Virus record (IMG/VR): IMGVR_UViG_3300017783_000048 | Coordinates: 1 to 46,116 of that record | Direction: 5' to 3' (one strand) | Source of the DNA: a virus | DNA length: 46,116 nt | The notes under the pieces: model-generated | The model's input: only the letters and a program-made list of their open reading frames with translations | Database searches by the model: none | Told to the model about the DNA's origin: nothing | Translations under genes and position numbers: made by a program | In this document: piece by piece, positions 1 through 9,630 of the stretch | Position numbering within the stretch: the first letter of the stretch is position 1 | Layout: each line of letters starts with the position of its first letter

Positions 1-1053
1 AGCCGCGAGGTAACGCCATGATCCAGTATCACCACTGGAATGAGTAGGAGCACCAACACCAGCACCGATGTCTGCAATCGCTTGGTAGACTTTTGATGCA
101 TTCTGAATGATTGCATATCTAGAGTATGCGGTAGCTGCATCATAGTTAGCATATTTGCTACCCTCGGTAGCAGTAGCAATAGGCACATTATATGCATACG
201 TTAACCTACCATACATGTCCACTGTAAAGTGAACTGAGTTGACAGTATCAGTGCCACTCCAAAGTCTTTCTCCCTTAGTACCTTCTGCAACAACAGAAGT
301 CAGACTAGGGATGTTGTAATCGCCATCTGTATATGTTGGAAAGTTGGGAACAACTGTCGTTTCGTGAAGATCAAACGTTGGGTTACCATTAACACCGTCA
401 CCGTTAAGAATCTCAATACGACTACTTGTACCAGTAAGAGTTCTTGTATTGACAGCACCACTACCAATTCTTCCAATGAAACCAGCAGTTGTTAAAGATG
501 AAATAGAATTTAGAGTACCGTCATAAGGTTGTGCTCCAGTTCCTTCAATCGATGTGTCAAGACCATAACCCTGAATAGTTGTAGGGTTTGAAGCATTTAC
601 AACTCTACCTTGCTTATTGACTGTTACTTTTGTATATTCAACTTCCTCTGTTGCCGAAGCATAGTGTGGCAGAGTAGGAAGATCAGAAAGTGTTGAATTA
701 AGATTGAGGTTGGCAGAACCATCAAAGTTTCCTGTAGCAACAAGGTCACCTGTGATTTGGATCTGTCTACTATTAGATAAACGTGTTGAGGTAGAAGCGT
801 TACCTGTTAGTGTTGCGGTGATAAGATTCGCAGCAAAATCACCATTAGCATCTCTTTGTACAAGAGTATTACCTGTAGGAGCAATAGATTCTACAGGACG
901 TTCATAACGTAGTGAGGACCATGAAGTAACACCGTCACCAATTTTAATTCGACCTGTATCTAGTTCGATACCAAGTTCGCCTTGCGCCAGAATAGGATTC
1001 GATGTTGTCCAATCGTTACCATTTCCACGTCGTAGTTGAATTCTATTTGCCAT
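1..1053 (-). CDS. Tail fibre-like protein with Mtd-type N-terminus (partial, C-terminus outside window)
   Basis: My translation gives 351 open codons from the ATG at 1053 to the window edge, so the C-terminus is missing. Residues 1-50 (MANRIQLRRG, then NPILAQGELGIELDTG, then IKIGDG and SWSSLRY) fit the N-terminal domain of the major tropism determinant family, common at the start of phage fibre and receptor-binding proteins. The rest is Thr/Asn/Gly-rich and beta-like, with no signal peptide or membrane segment. The gene has its own late-type promoter 37 bases upstream and follows a terminator, so it is probably a separate late unit. By family it should be a virion fibre at the baseplate or neck; which fibre cannot be told from the N-terminus. 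Confidence 0.82.
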   Translation of the reverse strand, partial: MANRIQLRRGNGNDWTTSNPILAQGELGIELDTGRIKIGDGVTSWSSLRYERPVESIAPTGNTLVQRDANGDFAANLITATLTGNASTSTRLSNSRQIQITGDLVATGNFDGSANLNLNSTLSDLPTLPHYASATEEVEYTKVTVNKQGRVVNASNPTTIQGYGLDTSIEGTGAQPYDGTLNSISSLTTAGFIGRIGSGAVNTRTLTGTSSRIEILNGDGVNGNPTFDLHETTVVPNFPTYTDGDYNIPSLTSVVAEGTKGERLWSGTDTVNSVHFTVDMYGRLTYAYNVPIATATEGSKYANYDAATAYSRYAIIQNASKVYQAIADIGAGVGAPTHSSGDTGSWRYLAA

Positions 1054-1089
1054 TTTTTTAAGACAACTTCTGAGATAATGCTTCTAAGT

Positions 1090-1097
1090 TATTTATG
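1090..1097 (-). promoter_or_regulatory. T4-like late promoter (CATAAATA)
   Basis: Read on the minus strand, the octamer is CATAAATA, one base from the T4 late consensus TATAAATA. It lies 37 bases before the fibre start and just after a terminator. The bases that follow (ACTTAGAAG) resemble those after the 16722 promoter (ACTAAAAAG). It is assigned by sequence match only. Confidence 0.7.
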
Positions 1098-1102
1098 TCA
1101 TT

Positions 1103-1126
1103 AAAAAAGGGGAACGTATGTCCCCC
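1103..1126 (-). terminator. Rho-independent terminator
   Basis: On the minus strand GGGGA pairs with TCCCC around a seven-base loop (CATACGT), and the stem is followed at once by TTTTTT (1103-1108). It sits six bases after the stop of the 76-codon gene and before the late promoter of the fibre gene. It would end the unit that begins at gp8. Confidence 0.85.
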
Positions 1127-1131
1127 TATCT

Positions 1132-1362
1132 TCATTCTTCAGTTTCTTCTTCGGGAGGATGTGACATAGTTTCTTCCTGAGGAGTAACTAGTTCTGGATT
1201 ATAGTATTCCAGAGTTTCAATTGCACCCTGAAGTTTCAGTGCAGTTTGCTTGTTTTCTTCCATTTTGGATGCAAGTTGATTTTGAATCCCTTGGATTTCT
1301 ACAAGTCGCTGACGAAATTGGGCCAGCATATCTTCTTGAGATACTTTTTCGATACTAGTCAT
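1132..1362 (-). CDS. Small coiled-coil protein, 76 aa
   Basis: I do not recognise a named family. The 76 residues are Gln/Glu-rich: residues 1-52 have a heptad-like pattern that predicts a coiled coil, and the tail is acidic (PPEEETEE). The start overlaps the previous gene by eight bases, and a strong terminator follows the stop, so it is the last gene of the gp8 - DUF4815 - small protein unit. A short coiled coil next to long fibre genes could be a chaperone or trimerisation partner, but that is inference from position. Reality of the gene is supported by the tight packing and the terminator. Confidence 0.7.
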   Translation of the reverse strand: MTSIEKVSQEDMLAQFRQRLVEIQGIQNQLASKMEENKQTALKLQGAIETLEYYNPELVTPQEETMSHPPEEETEE

Positions 1363-1603
1363 AATTACGATTCTTTTGAGTTTGGACTAACGTTAGCAAG
1401 AGCGACTTAATATCACTCACATCAGATTTTAACTCAGAAACCTCAGTTTGTAAAGCCTCAAAGTCATTATCTTTTGCTAGTTTGGCACGATGTGCTGCCA
1501 TGTATTTATCATATTCAGTTGTATTTGCACACTGGATGGCATTAGATTTGGGATCTCTAAACCATCCAGAATACCCATCTACAGGGATACCAGATTCATT
1601 CAT
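1355..1603 (-). CDS. Small protein with C-terminal coiled coil, 82 aa
   Basis: No named family is recognised. The N-terminal half holds an aromatic motif (GYSGWFRDP) and a Cys at about residue 25. The C-terminal half (about 48-75) has the leucine/valine heptads of a coiled coil. The start overlaps the stop of the 2675-codon gene by one base and the stop overlaps the next start by eight bases, so it is translationally packed between structural genes. A role in attaching or folding the neighbouring giant protein is possible but unproven. Confidence 0.72.
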   Translation of the reverse strand: MNESGIPVDGYSGWFRDPKSNAIQCANTTEYDKYMAAHRAKLAKDNDFEALQTEVSELKSDVSDIKSLLLTLVQTQKNRNYD

Positions 1604-4600
1604 TATACAGCTAAGGAGATTGCTCTAAAATCTTTCAGTAGTGGGACAGATGCTTGATTATTGGATGTCATAACGATCTTGACTTGATATGTATCAAAGT
1701 TCAATCCAGAAATCTCATATTCATAATCTCTATAAATTTCACCCTCTGTCGCAGCAGGAATTGATGCTTGAGCATCTAGGAAGTATGTGTATCCAAGTTC
1801 ATTAATCGATGTCAAACTACCGATTGGTTTCACTCTATATAGGACTTTGATCACAGTGTCCAAAGGTCTCCATGCTTGGAACTTAATCTTCAAGGAACCT
1901 GAAGGATTGACCAGTTCGGCAGGTCTAGTAATGTATACTGCGTTATGGTCATCGCCAGTGGAAAGCAATGCACTATTGAAATTCTGAGGGGTGTTGATTC
2001 TATGAGATACTGTTGTCATAGACATTCTGTCCATGTCAATAACAGGACTGATGGTTGACTTATTAGAACTCAATTCCATATCAATTCTAAGTGAACTACC
2101 ACCAGACAATTCATTAGTTTCATTAATCTCAGAACAGATCAATGCAGGTTCAAAGAGTGCGTTATCTTCGCTAAGAACAAGATCATTGAAGACACCATCG
2201 TTTGAGAACGATGCAGTTGTCAACGTTTCGCCATCGCCAATAGATGTACCCGAAATAACATTTGCCCTAGCGACAACATCAGTTCCAGGTAGCAACATCC
2301 TCTCAATTTGAGGAACCATTACTTCATACTGAACGTTCTGTGATGCATAGATGAGATCACCACCACCCGTAATACCCTGCGAACCAATAGCATTAGTTGA
2401 CAACTCGTAAGTGTCAAGAGTTGGATTTGAGATACTTAAGTGAGTCTTATTAATTTGTGTCAATGGAATACCATCAAGGTTGTAACATTCAATGATAGAT
2501 TCATCTTCGTGCGATTCAGCAGTTGTGCCGTCTTGTCCTCTTGCTTCAACATTGATTGTCTTGAAATTGTTATCGAAACCATTATAGGATATGATCTCAT
2601 CACCAATCTTAATAAATCCAGTGTTGTCTGCTGCAACATCCGTTCCACCGATAATTCTGTGGAAAGCACTAGCATCGTTTACTTGTATTGTTGTATCTGT
2701 AGAAGAGATTGCTGCAGTCAGATATGTATTACTGACTTCAGAGATAGCACCTTCAATAATCACATTATTAGCAGTACTGTGCATACAGTGATTACTGTGG
2801 AAGATCTTAACAATTCTCTCACTGCTTCCGTAAGAAACAGTTCCTTGTAAAAATACATCGGAGATTACGCCATTTACAACATTATCACCACTATAAGCAA
2901 CACCAGTAAATGTTCCTTGTGTTGTGTTTGAAGAATTCTGTAATGTTTCTCCAGCAGTGAATACTTGAGAAACATACTTCAGGGTCAAAGTTCCAGAACT
3001 GAACCCAACAACCTCTGCAATTGCATTTGAGGTTGCACCTTTAATAATCTCACCAGCAACAAATGCAGTTCCTTGAGTAATAGTAACACCAGTAATTGTT
3101 GCTAGTGTTCCAGAAGAAATGATTCTTCCGTTAATACCACTACCAGTTGAACTACCAATACTGAAAGTATTAGATTTGTTTTCGATAGTGAGTTCAAAAG
3201 CACCGCCAACTAATTGTCTAACGGCAGTAACTGTACCTTCACCTGTGAAACTCGTACCTGTAATTGAACCACGTTGTCTAATTCTAGAACCAACGGAGAA
3301 CGACAATACTTGTGCTGGTGGACCAGAACTAGGAGTGTTTGTTGTAAGTTTCAATCTAGGTGTGAACGTTTGAATTGCATTTCTACGAAGATTGATAATT
3401 CCATCATTACCTCTTCCAAGAGTAGAGTTATTGATTACAAGTCTAGAGTTTTGTGTAATATCAAACTCTGCTCTATACATTTTGAACTTAAGATCCTCAT
3501 ACTGGTCAGCAGTCCAAGTAGATGCGTTCTGTGATTTAAACAGAACACCCGCATAAGGTTGTTCTGAGATTGTTCTATCGCCAGAAATCTCTTGTTCGCC
3601 CATTCTAGAAATCCAAACTTGATAAGAGTTGGAGTCAGATAGAAGAACGAAACAGTGTTCTTGAGATTGTGGAATATAAACTGGAGATCTAAAGGTAAAC
3701 TTAGTAGGAATCGCGGCAGTTTCTGACAACTGAATAGCAGAAGGTTCTAGTGTAACGTCGGAGAATGGAAGAATGTTGGTTGTTGGATAACCGTTTTCCA
3801 TGGTTCTGACTTGCATCGATACAGGAATGTTATCATCCTTTGTATTGAAATAAACCTCAACACCAGTCATAAAGACACCACCATCAATATCGGTAATGAA
3901 TGATTGTGCTAGAGGGTCATACCAACCAACTTGACGAACTTCTGTTCTTGTAGAACGAATTGTTCTACGTTGAGTTACAGTGTCACGAACAATATCAGCA
4001 TTACGAACAGCAAGAACGTTCTCACGAACACGTCTTCTTGTTCCAGTTGCCTCAAATTCAACTTCGCCTGATGAAGTTGCAATTCCAGGTACTCTGCTAT
4101 CTGTGTCAGAAGTAGACATTCTGAGAGTTCTAGTACCAGTTCTCCAGCGAGGATTATTACGATTTCTTGGTTCAGGGATAAAGAAGTTACCTCTATACTT
4201 ACCATTTCTATCGGAAATGTGCCTACGATCTTTAACAACTGCTCGTGCTCCACCTGCACCCCGAAGAACTTCGCCAACCTGCATGTTACCAAAGTACCTT
4301 GCATTTCTACCATTACGCATTGCAAGAGCATAAACGTTATGGTTCAGAAGGTTAGTTGTTGCTGCATAGGTGGTAGGTAATTCAGTATCATCATAAGGAC
4401 TAAACTGATACCAACCATTAGGTCTCAAGCAAACGAACTGACAACCACTGGTTAAACCTCTTACAAGTTCACCTGGATTGAAAACGATATCATTAGTTCT
4501 GCTATCAATAGCAGGATCTTTGATGAGTTCGATTAGTTTTGGTGTTACATAATCAGTGATATCTTTACCATCAAAGAAAATATAAAAACGAGTTCTGGGT

Positions 4601-7600
4601 TTCAATCTTTCTGCCCAAATACGAACGTTTCTAGAACGCATCCAGCGAATTGCTGTTGTTGAAACTACGCTGTCACCCATAGATGTGCGATCAATTCTAG
4701 GTACGACTCTAGTTCTAACGCCTCTTCTAACTTGATTTCTAGTGGTTTGAATCGTTGATGTTCTATTAATACGACGCATACCACGACCACCCCAAACACC
4801 AGGTCTAGGAGATCTGCCGATATCTTGTGCTAACCATCCACGATTTCTTGTAGTTCTAGAACTAATAGTTCTTTCACCTCTCCAAGTAGTTCTCCAAGCA
4901 CGCCACTGAATAGGAGCAAAACCATTCTGGTCAACTCTCAATTCAGATGCAGTCTCTTCAAAGTCACCTTCAATTTGAGTGACTCTTGCTGGCAATCTTC
5001 TGGTGTCAACCCAGTCATCAGAACCAGGATGGAGAATAATACGAGCAATATATGTAAAGACATTGAAGGGGTTGATGTTCTCAACACGAGAAGCATAAGG
5101 TTGTTCGACCATCACAACTTCGGTGTATGGAAGAGTTACAATGTCGTTAGCATCATCTAGTTCAGTTCCTGCACCAGTAATTTGAATATTTGAAGAAAGA
5201 CTATCATTAATCTCCAAATTAATGTTGGTGGTGTAATGAGAACATCTCATCGTACCGTCAGTAAAATCAAGAGAAGCGCCAAAATCTTCATTGTCAATTG
5301 CAGATTTACTGTGATCAGTAAAGTCATCAACAACAAATCCGTTCTTCAACCTATCCTTACCATCAGCATCAAGGATTTGTTCGTTGACAGTATCACTTTC
5401 AAGAAGATTTAGTGAAGTATAATATTCCACTTGATCAAGACGACGCTCCAGACCACCAATATCACGCATTGTATAGCGTCTGTTATCGGATCTAACAATT
5501 GCTGCATCTTCTACATCAAAACCATATGGTCTATGATTGATGACTGCCAATAGCATACCTTCAATCAAATCATCAGGTTCTGAAGGAGTTTCTGAAGATT
5601 TGCCTTTAATGATTTGAAATTCGCCATCAGGTGTCAGGAATGCCTTATCAGTTCTAGGAAGATACCAATCAAAATCGCAACGGAAGTTGCTGCTGATCTG
5701 TGGGATATCAAAGATAGTTGCATTCACACCACCACCACTCGTAAACAGTCTGGACTTAAAGTCGAGAGTAGAACAGTTTACAAATGCAGGCGAATTAACT
5801 GTACCAGCACCACTAAACAAGTTCTTAACACCAGGACGGAAATCAAGATAATCTGCTAAGAAAGCAGTTTCATAGAAAGGAATATCCGCATAATCAGTAT
5901 CGAGATATGATTGACCACCGAAGTAATCTCCAGTAGGAGAATGAACATAGTAGTCACAAACAATCAAAACTTGTCTGATAGGAGAAACAACACCCTTTCT
6001 CCTTACAATTTTGGAAATATCGTAGATGAAATTGGTCTGATTTACTTCCAAGAAGTAGTTTTCGGTAATATTCTTAGAACCCTTGACGACAGCACCATCG
6101 CTATCACTAATAATACCAACCAAATCAGTATCATTGGTGTCAACACCTTCAATAGTTTCGCCTGCTAAGAACGCTCCGTCCTCATATACAAGAGAAAGTT
6201 TCAGTGTTGATGTGTCAAAGAAGACAACTTTTGCTCGTGCTTTAGATGTTTTTCCAGTAACAATAGAACCCGTAGCAAAAAACTTAGATTCGACCAGTGT
6301 TACTGAGGGTAATACGGGAGCATTGTCGTCTTCGGATTCATAAACTGCATGTAAACGATAGCAGTCCTTCATTCCAAGAGAGATTTCCTGATCTTCAATT
6401 CTTGTACCATATAGTCTAGAACCATTAAGACCATACTGAGATATTTCATAACTATTTCTAATAGTCTTATTGACTTTCAGAACAAACATCTGGTTGCCAG
6501 TCTTGGTCTTTCTAGTACCAACGTTCTTAGATACTGTTGTAGTTACTCTCAACTTGGTAATAGTACCAAAACTAGAGAATTCGATGTTCGTTTGCTCTGC
6601 ATTAGTAAATGCAACTTGATTAGAACCACTACCTGTAGTATTCAGTTCAATTTGATCGCCAATTTCTGCAGCATCTGTACTGTCAAGAACAGTAATCTGA
6701 TATGAAATGTCACTTAGTGCTGCAAATTGCTCGTTCTCAGGAACGTTAATAGTTCCGTCACCAGCAGTAATCGTAACATTATTAAAGGTTCTTTTTACAA
6801 TTAGAGATTCGTCAGCAATACTCTTAATATAATTCTTTGGCATCTGGCTGAGGAAATCTGCATTTTCCAATTCCCTCAAACCAGCGCGATATCGAAGCAT
6901 GTTAGTAAAACTACCTGGTGAGGGTGCATTACTATCAGATTCTACAAGAACTCTTTGCTCAAGATAATCGAAAATTCTATCTTGACCAGTTCCACTGAGA
7001 TTATCGTCGCTAACTTTCTTAACATCTACATAGTTGTCCTCATTAAAGTACAACCTATCGCCAGATCTCAAGTCAATTCTGAAGTTAGACTGTAAACCAG
7101 AAACTTCGTAATCGGATGTATTGATTGTAGCGATATCTAATGTGGCAAGAGTTGTATAACCCGATTGCCCATTGATTTGAATTCCAGTGTCAGAAGCAGA
7201 ATAATCTCTGCCAGGGTTATCTACAACAATTGTATTGATAATACCATTGTCAACTTCAGCAACAGTTGCAGTTGCATCAGCACCACCAGTAGAGATTGAA
7301 AGAACATTACCTACAGTATATCCAGTTCCTCTTGCATTGAGGTTAATAGCAGTAATGACACCATCAGTCACAGTATCAACAGTAAATGTACCAGACGTAC
7401 CACCACCACCAGTAACAGTCAGAGTTTCTGCTGTCGCAAAACCACTACCACCTGCATTGATAACAACACCTGTCAGTTCTCCATTAGAACCAATTCCAGT
7501 AATGTTAACTGTACATCCAGTACCACTACCACCACTTGTAGTAGCACCTGTAGTGATAGCATATCCAGTTCCTGCGCTAGCAATAGATGATGTTGCAGCA

Positions 7601-9630
7601 ACACCATTAATGATAGTTGCAATATCAACAGTAGCGCCTGTTCCATCACCACCCGTTGTAGCAGTGCCTGTACCAGTAGCGTAACCAGAACCACCAGTAG
7701 TGAGGTTCAGACCGTCTGTAGCGCCTGCTGCTGCCCCGTCAGCGATGATTACACCATTGTCAACAGCAGTAATATTAACGGACAATCCAAATCCAGTACC
7801 ACCTTGACAACTAATATTTTCCCCCGCAACGTAACCAATACCTGCACTCAGATTAGTGATTGCTGTTACGCTATCAACCGTCTTATACTTGAAACTAGTA
7901 CCAATGACATTGACAATGTTTTCCATAATCAAGTCGGCAGTAAATTCTACCGCATTTGATTCATTTCTACCAGTAATTTGGCGAACATCGGAATACTCAA
8001 AGTAATGTACTTTCTGCAACTTAGACAGCAATTCTCCGTCAAGAAGAATATTTTCTCCTTCAACAAAATTACCTTGTACGTGATACAGATCTAGGTGATC
8101 AGAAGTTTGATCATCAAGAACTTGTGCTCTAGCATTACTATTCTCACCAATTAGGATAGAACCCTGAACTACTGCCGAAGAATCTTCTATCTCCAGAACA
8201 GTTTTTAACTGTATATCAAATAAAGTGAATCTGTATTCATCGTTTGCATCATTATATACATTGTCAATGTCATCAATATATGATGCATCACCAACACGGG
8301 CATAACCAAGCAAAATACCACTGGCAGGAATAGCACCAACGCCGCTTCCAGAGGGTCTATCATACAGTTCAACAACCTGATATGCACTAGTCAAGTTTTG
8401 ACCAGTTGTATATGGATATCCATATACGTTGTTATATTTACTAAAGTTGCCCAGATAGAAAGGAACAATCTTGTTCTGTGTAGAATCTGTGTCTCTAGGT
8501 TTTTCTAAATCGACATAAGTCGGTGCAAGAGTTTTAATACGATAACCCTTAACGTATCCTGTACCAGGACCAAATTCTACGGCATATAAATTTTCTGAAG
8601 CAATAGCACCATCAGCACTAGTGTTTCCTTTATCATAGATACCATTATTTTCACCATCATCAAGATGCTCTCTGAGATTGATATCAAAATCATCTACAAC
8701 ATAGTCACCAGATTCTTCATAAGTTCTAGTTGCTAGAGATCTCTCTAGTTCTTCATACTGACTTCTATCTACAAGTTTCTCTACTCTAGAGTTCTTGATA
8801 CGAAGTAGTTCGATGAAATCTTTATCAGCATCATCCTCAATACTCTTTTTAACAAGACGAGTTGTTATTCTAAATCTGTGAGAACCAGGAGCAGAGTAAT
8901 TAGATGTTCCTGCAGCATTATCATTGAGCGAAAGGTCATCTTCTGGGGTGATGATGCTTTCTTGAATGTCAAGTCCGATCCTATAACTAGGGTTAGATCC
9001 ATACTGGTCGAGAAGAATGTATTGATATGGAACGTCTACAAAGAATCCTCTGATGTAATAAACACCTTGTTGAACATAAGCAGCAGAACCCGTTTGGATT
9101 GCATCAGTTGGAAGCAACTGGGCAAAAGGAGATCCTACCTCAATAAGTGTAGTTCCAAAAGTAACTTCTGTGTCAGTAATTAACTGTTCGTTGTTTTCAA
9201 ATGTCTGAGTCTGAGCATTATCACCCCCTGATTCGATATACTTAATGTACAATGTGATGTATCCCTTGTCCGAATTCGTATCCGAAATCGTGAAGAGAAC
9301 TTTTGCTTTAACGCCTGTGGTAAGACCTTCAATGATCTTACCTTCTAGTTGAGTTCTATAGAGTTCAACATCAGCACCAAGAAAAGACTCTTGGAGCATA
9401 ATAGCAGCAACATTCAGGTCATAACCCACTTGACCTGGGATGACCATTGCTCCATCTTTGAAAATGTGAGAACCTACATTTTCAACTTGATTTTGCAGAA
9501 CACTCTGCATCGTGGTAAGTTCCCTCGCCTGAATAGGGAAACCAGGACGAAACAATACTCGATAAAAGTTCTTACTCTTATCGAAGTCGTCGTAATAAGG
9601 GGTGACGTTTAGATTGGTATTTTGTGCCAT
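1603..9630 (-). CDS. Giant DUF4815-type virion structural protein, 2675 aa
   Basis: The N-terminus matches DUF4815 phage structural proteins: PYYDDFDKSKNFYRVLFRPG, then QARELTTMQSVLQNQ and HIFKDGAMVIPGQ (about 10-66), then YYIRGFFVDV and an APGSHRFRI stretch. Residues about 590-820 are a Gly-Tyr repeat block. Residues about 1577-1700 are unusually Arg-rich and end in LKPRTRFYIFFDG, typical of the family. About 1900-2050 has YDPLAQSFITD, TKDDNIPV and QPYAGVLFKSQN. A GFIKIGDEIISYNG module lies near 2342. There is no signal peptide or membrane segment. Its place after gp8, where T4 has genes 9 and 10, suggests a peripheral baseplate or fibre-anchoring component. At 2675 residues it is much longer than I expect for the family, mainly because of repeats. 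It overlaps gp8 by one base. Confidence 0.88.
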   Translation of the reverse strand: MAQNTNLNVTPYYDDFDKSKNFYRVLFRPGFPIQARELTTMQSVLQNQVENVGSHIFKDGAMVIPGQVGYDLNVAAIMLQESFLGADVELYRTQLEGKIIEGLTTGVKAKVLFTISDTNSDKGYITLYIKYIESGGDNAQTQTFENNEQLITDTEVTFGTTLIEVGSPFAQLLPTDAIQTGSAAYVQQGVYYIRGFFVDVPYQYILLDQYGSNPSYRIGLDIQESIITPEDDLSLNDNAAGTSNYSAPGSHRFRITTRLVKKSIEDDADKDFIELLRIKNSRVEKLVDRSQYEELERSLATRTYEESGDYVVDDFDINLREHLDDGENNGIYDKGNTSADGAIASENLYAVEFGPGTGYVKGYRIKTLAPTYVDLEKPRDTDSTQNKIVPFYLGNFSKYNNVYGYPYTTGQNLTSAYQVVELYDRPSGSGVGAIPASGILLGYARVGDASYIDDIDNVYNDANDEYRFTLFDIQLKTVLEIEDSSAVVQGSILIGENSNARAQVLDDQTSDHLDLYHVQGNFVEGENILLDGELLSKLQKVHYFEYSDVRQITGRNESNAVEFTADLIMENIVNVIGTSFKYKTVDSVTAITNLSAGIGYVAGENISCQGGTGFGLSVNITAVDNGVIIADGAAAGATDGLNLTTGGSGYATGTGTATTGGDGTGATVDIATIINGVAATSSIASAGTGYAITTGATTSGGSGTGCTVNITGIGSNGELTGVVINAGGSGFATAETLTVTGGGGTSGTFTVDTVTDGVITAINLNARGTGYTVGNVLSISTGGADATATVAEVDNGIINTIVVDNPGRDYSASDTGIQINGQSGYTTLATLDIATINTSDYEVSGLQSNFRIDLRSGDRLYFNEDNYVDVKKVSDDNLSGTGQDRIFDYLEQRVLVESDSNAPSPGSFTNMLRYRAGLRELENADFLSQMPKNYIKSIADESLIVKRTFNNVTITAGDGTINVPENEQFAALSDISYQITVLDSTDAAEIGDQIELNTTGSGSNQVAFTNAEQTNIEFSSFGTITKLRVTTTVSKNVGTRKTKTGNQMFVLKVNKTIRNSYEISQYGLNGSRLYGTRIEDQEISLGMKDCYRLHAVYESEDDNAPVLPSVTLVESKFFATGSIVTGKTSKARAKVVFFDTSTLKLSLVYEDGAFLAGETIEGVDTNDTDLVGIISDSDGAVVKGSKNITENYFLEVNQTNFIYDISKIVRRKGVVSPIRQVLIVCDYYVHSPTGDYFGGQSYLDTDYADIPFYETAFLADYLDFRPGVKNLFSGAGTVNSPAFVNCSTLDFKSRLFTSGGGVNATIFDIPQISSNFRCDFDWYLPRTDKAFLTPDGEFQIIKGKSSETPSEPDDLIEGMLLAVINHRPYGFDVEDAAIVRSDNRRYTMRDIGGLERRLDQVEYYTSLNLLESDTVNEQILDADGKDRLKNGFVVDDFTDHSKSAIDNEDFGASLDFTDGTMRCSHYTTNINLEINDSLSSNIQITGAGTELDDANDIVTLPYTEVVMVEQPYASRVENINPFNVFTYIARIILHPGSDDWVDTRRLPARVTQIEGDFEETASELRVDQNGFAPIQWRAWRTTWRGERTISSRTTRNRGWLAQDIGRSPRPGVWGGRGMRRINRTSTIQTTRNQVRRGVRTRVVPRIDRTSMGDSVVSTTAIRWMRSRNVRIWAERLKPRTRFYIFFDGKDITDYVTPKLIELIKDPAIDSRTNDIVFNPGELVRGLTSGCQFVCLRPNGWYQFSPYDDTELPTTYAATTNLLNHNVYALAMRNGRNARYFGNMQVGEVLRGAGGARAVVKDRRHISDRNGKYRGNFFIPEPRNRNNPRWRTGTRTLRMSTSDTDSRVPGIATSSGEVEFEATGTRRRVRENVLAVRNADIVRDTVTQRRTIRSTRTEVRQVGWYDPLAQSFITDIDGGVFMTGVEVYFNTKDDNIPVSMQVRTMENGYPTTNILPFSDVTLEPSAIQLSETAAIPTKFTFRSPVYIPQSQEHCFVLLSDSNSYQVWISRMGEQEISGDRTISEQPYAGVLFKSQNASTWTADQYEDLKFKMYRAEFDITQNSRLVINNSTLGRGNDGIINLRRNAIQTFTPRLKLTTNTPSSGPPAQVLSFSVGSRIRQRGSITGTSFTGEGTVTAVRQLVGGAFELTIENKSNTFSIGSSTGSGINGRIISSGTLATITGVTITQGTAFVAGEIIKGATSNAIAEVVGFSSGTLTLKYVSQVFTAGETLQNSSNTTQGTFTGVAYSGDNVVNGVISDVFLQGTVSYGSSERIVKIFHSNHCMHSTANNVIIEGAISEVSNTYLTAAISSTDTTIQVNDASAFHRIIGGTDVAADNTGFIKIGDEIISYNGFDNNFKTINVEARGQDGTTAESHEDESIIECYNLDGIPLTQINKTHLSISNPTLDTYELSTNAIGSQGITGGGDLIYASQNVQYEVMVPQIERMLLPGTDVVARANVISGTSIGDGETLTTASFSNDGVFNDLVLSEDNALFEPALICSEINETNELSGGSSLRIDMELSSNKSTISPVIDMDRMSMTTVSHRINTPQNFNSALLSTGDDHNAVYITRPAELVNPSGSLKIKFQAWRPLDTVIKVLYRVKPIGSLTSINELGYTYFLDAQASIPAATEGEIYRDYEYEISGLNFDTYQVKIVMTSNNQASVPLLKDFRAISLAV
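7195..7865 (-). repeat. Gly-Tyr beta-repeat block inside the DUF4815 protein
   Basis: About six degenerate copies of a 30-45 residue unit with the pattern G-x-G-Y/F, a Gly/Thr-rich strand (GGGGTSG, GGDGTGA), a short strand (TVDI, TVNI), then NGV/NGE and a hydrophobic strand. The copies carry GIGYVAG, GSGYATG, GTGYAIT, GSGFATA, GTGYTVG and GRDYSAS. The same cassette appears in four other proteins of the window. Confidence 0.85.

Noticed and set aside
1504-1511. GATAAATA on the minus strand inside the 82-codon gene.
   Set aside because: It is intragenic, about 140 bases from the next start, and has no supporting context.
3975-4333. Open frames of about 118 codons on both strands in this stretch.
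   Set aside because: They overlap the Arg-rich part of the DUF4815 protein; the Arg codons give open alternative frames. Composition is unlike the neighbouring genes.
7235-7684. A 149-codon plus-strand open frame rich in Val, Pro and Ala.
   Set aside because: It is the antisense of the Gly-Tyr repeat block; low-complexity repeats with regular codons keep the opposite strand open. No promoter or ribosome site was seen.
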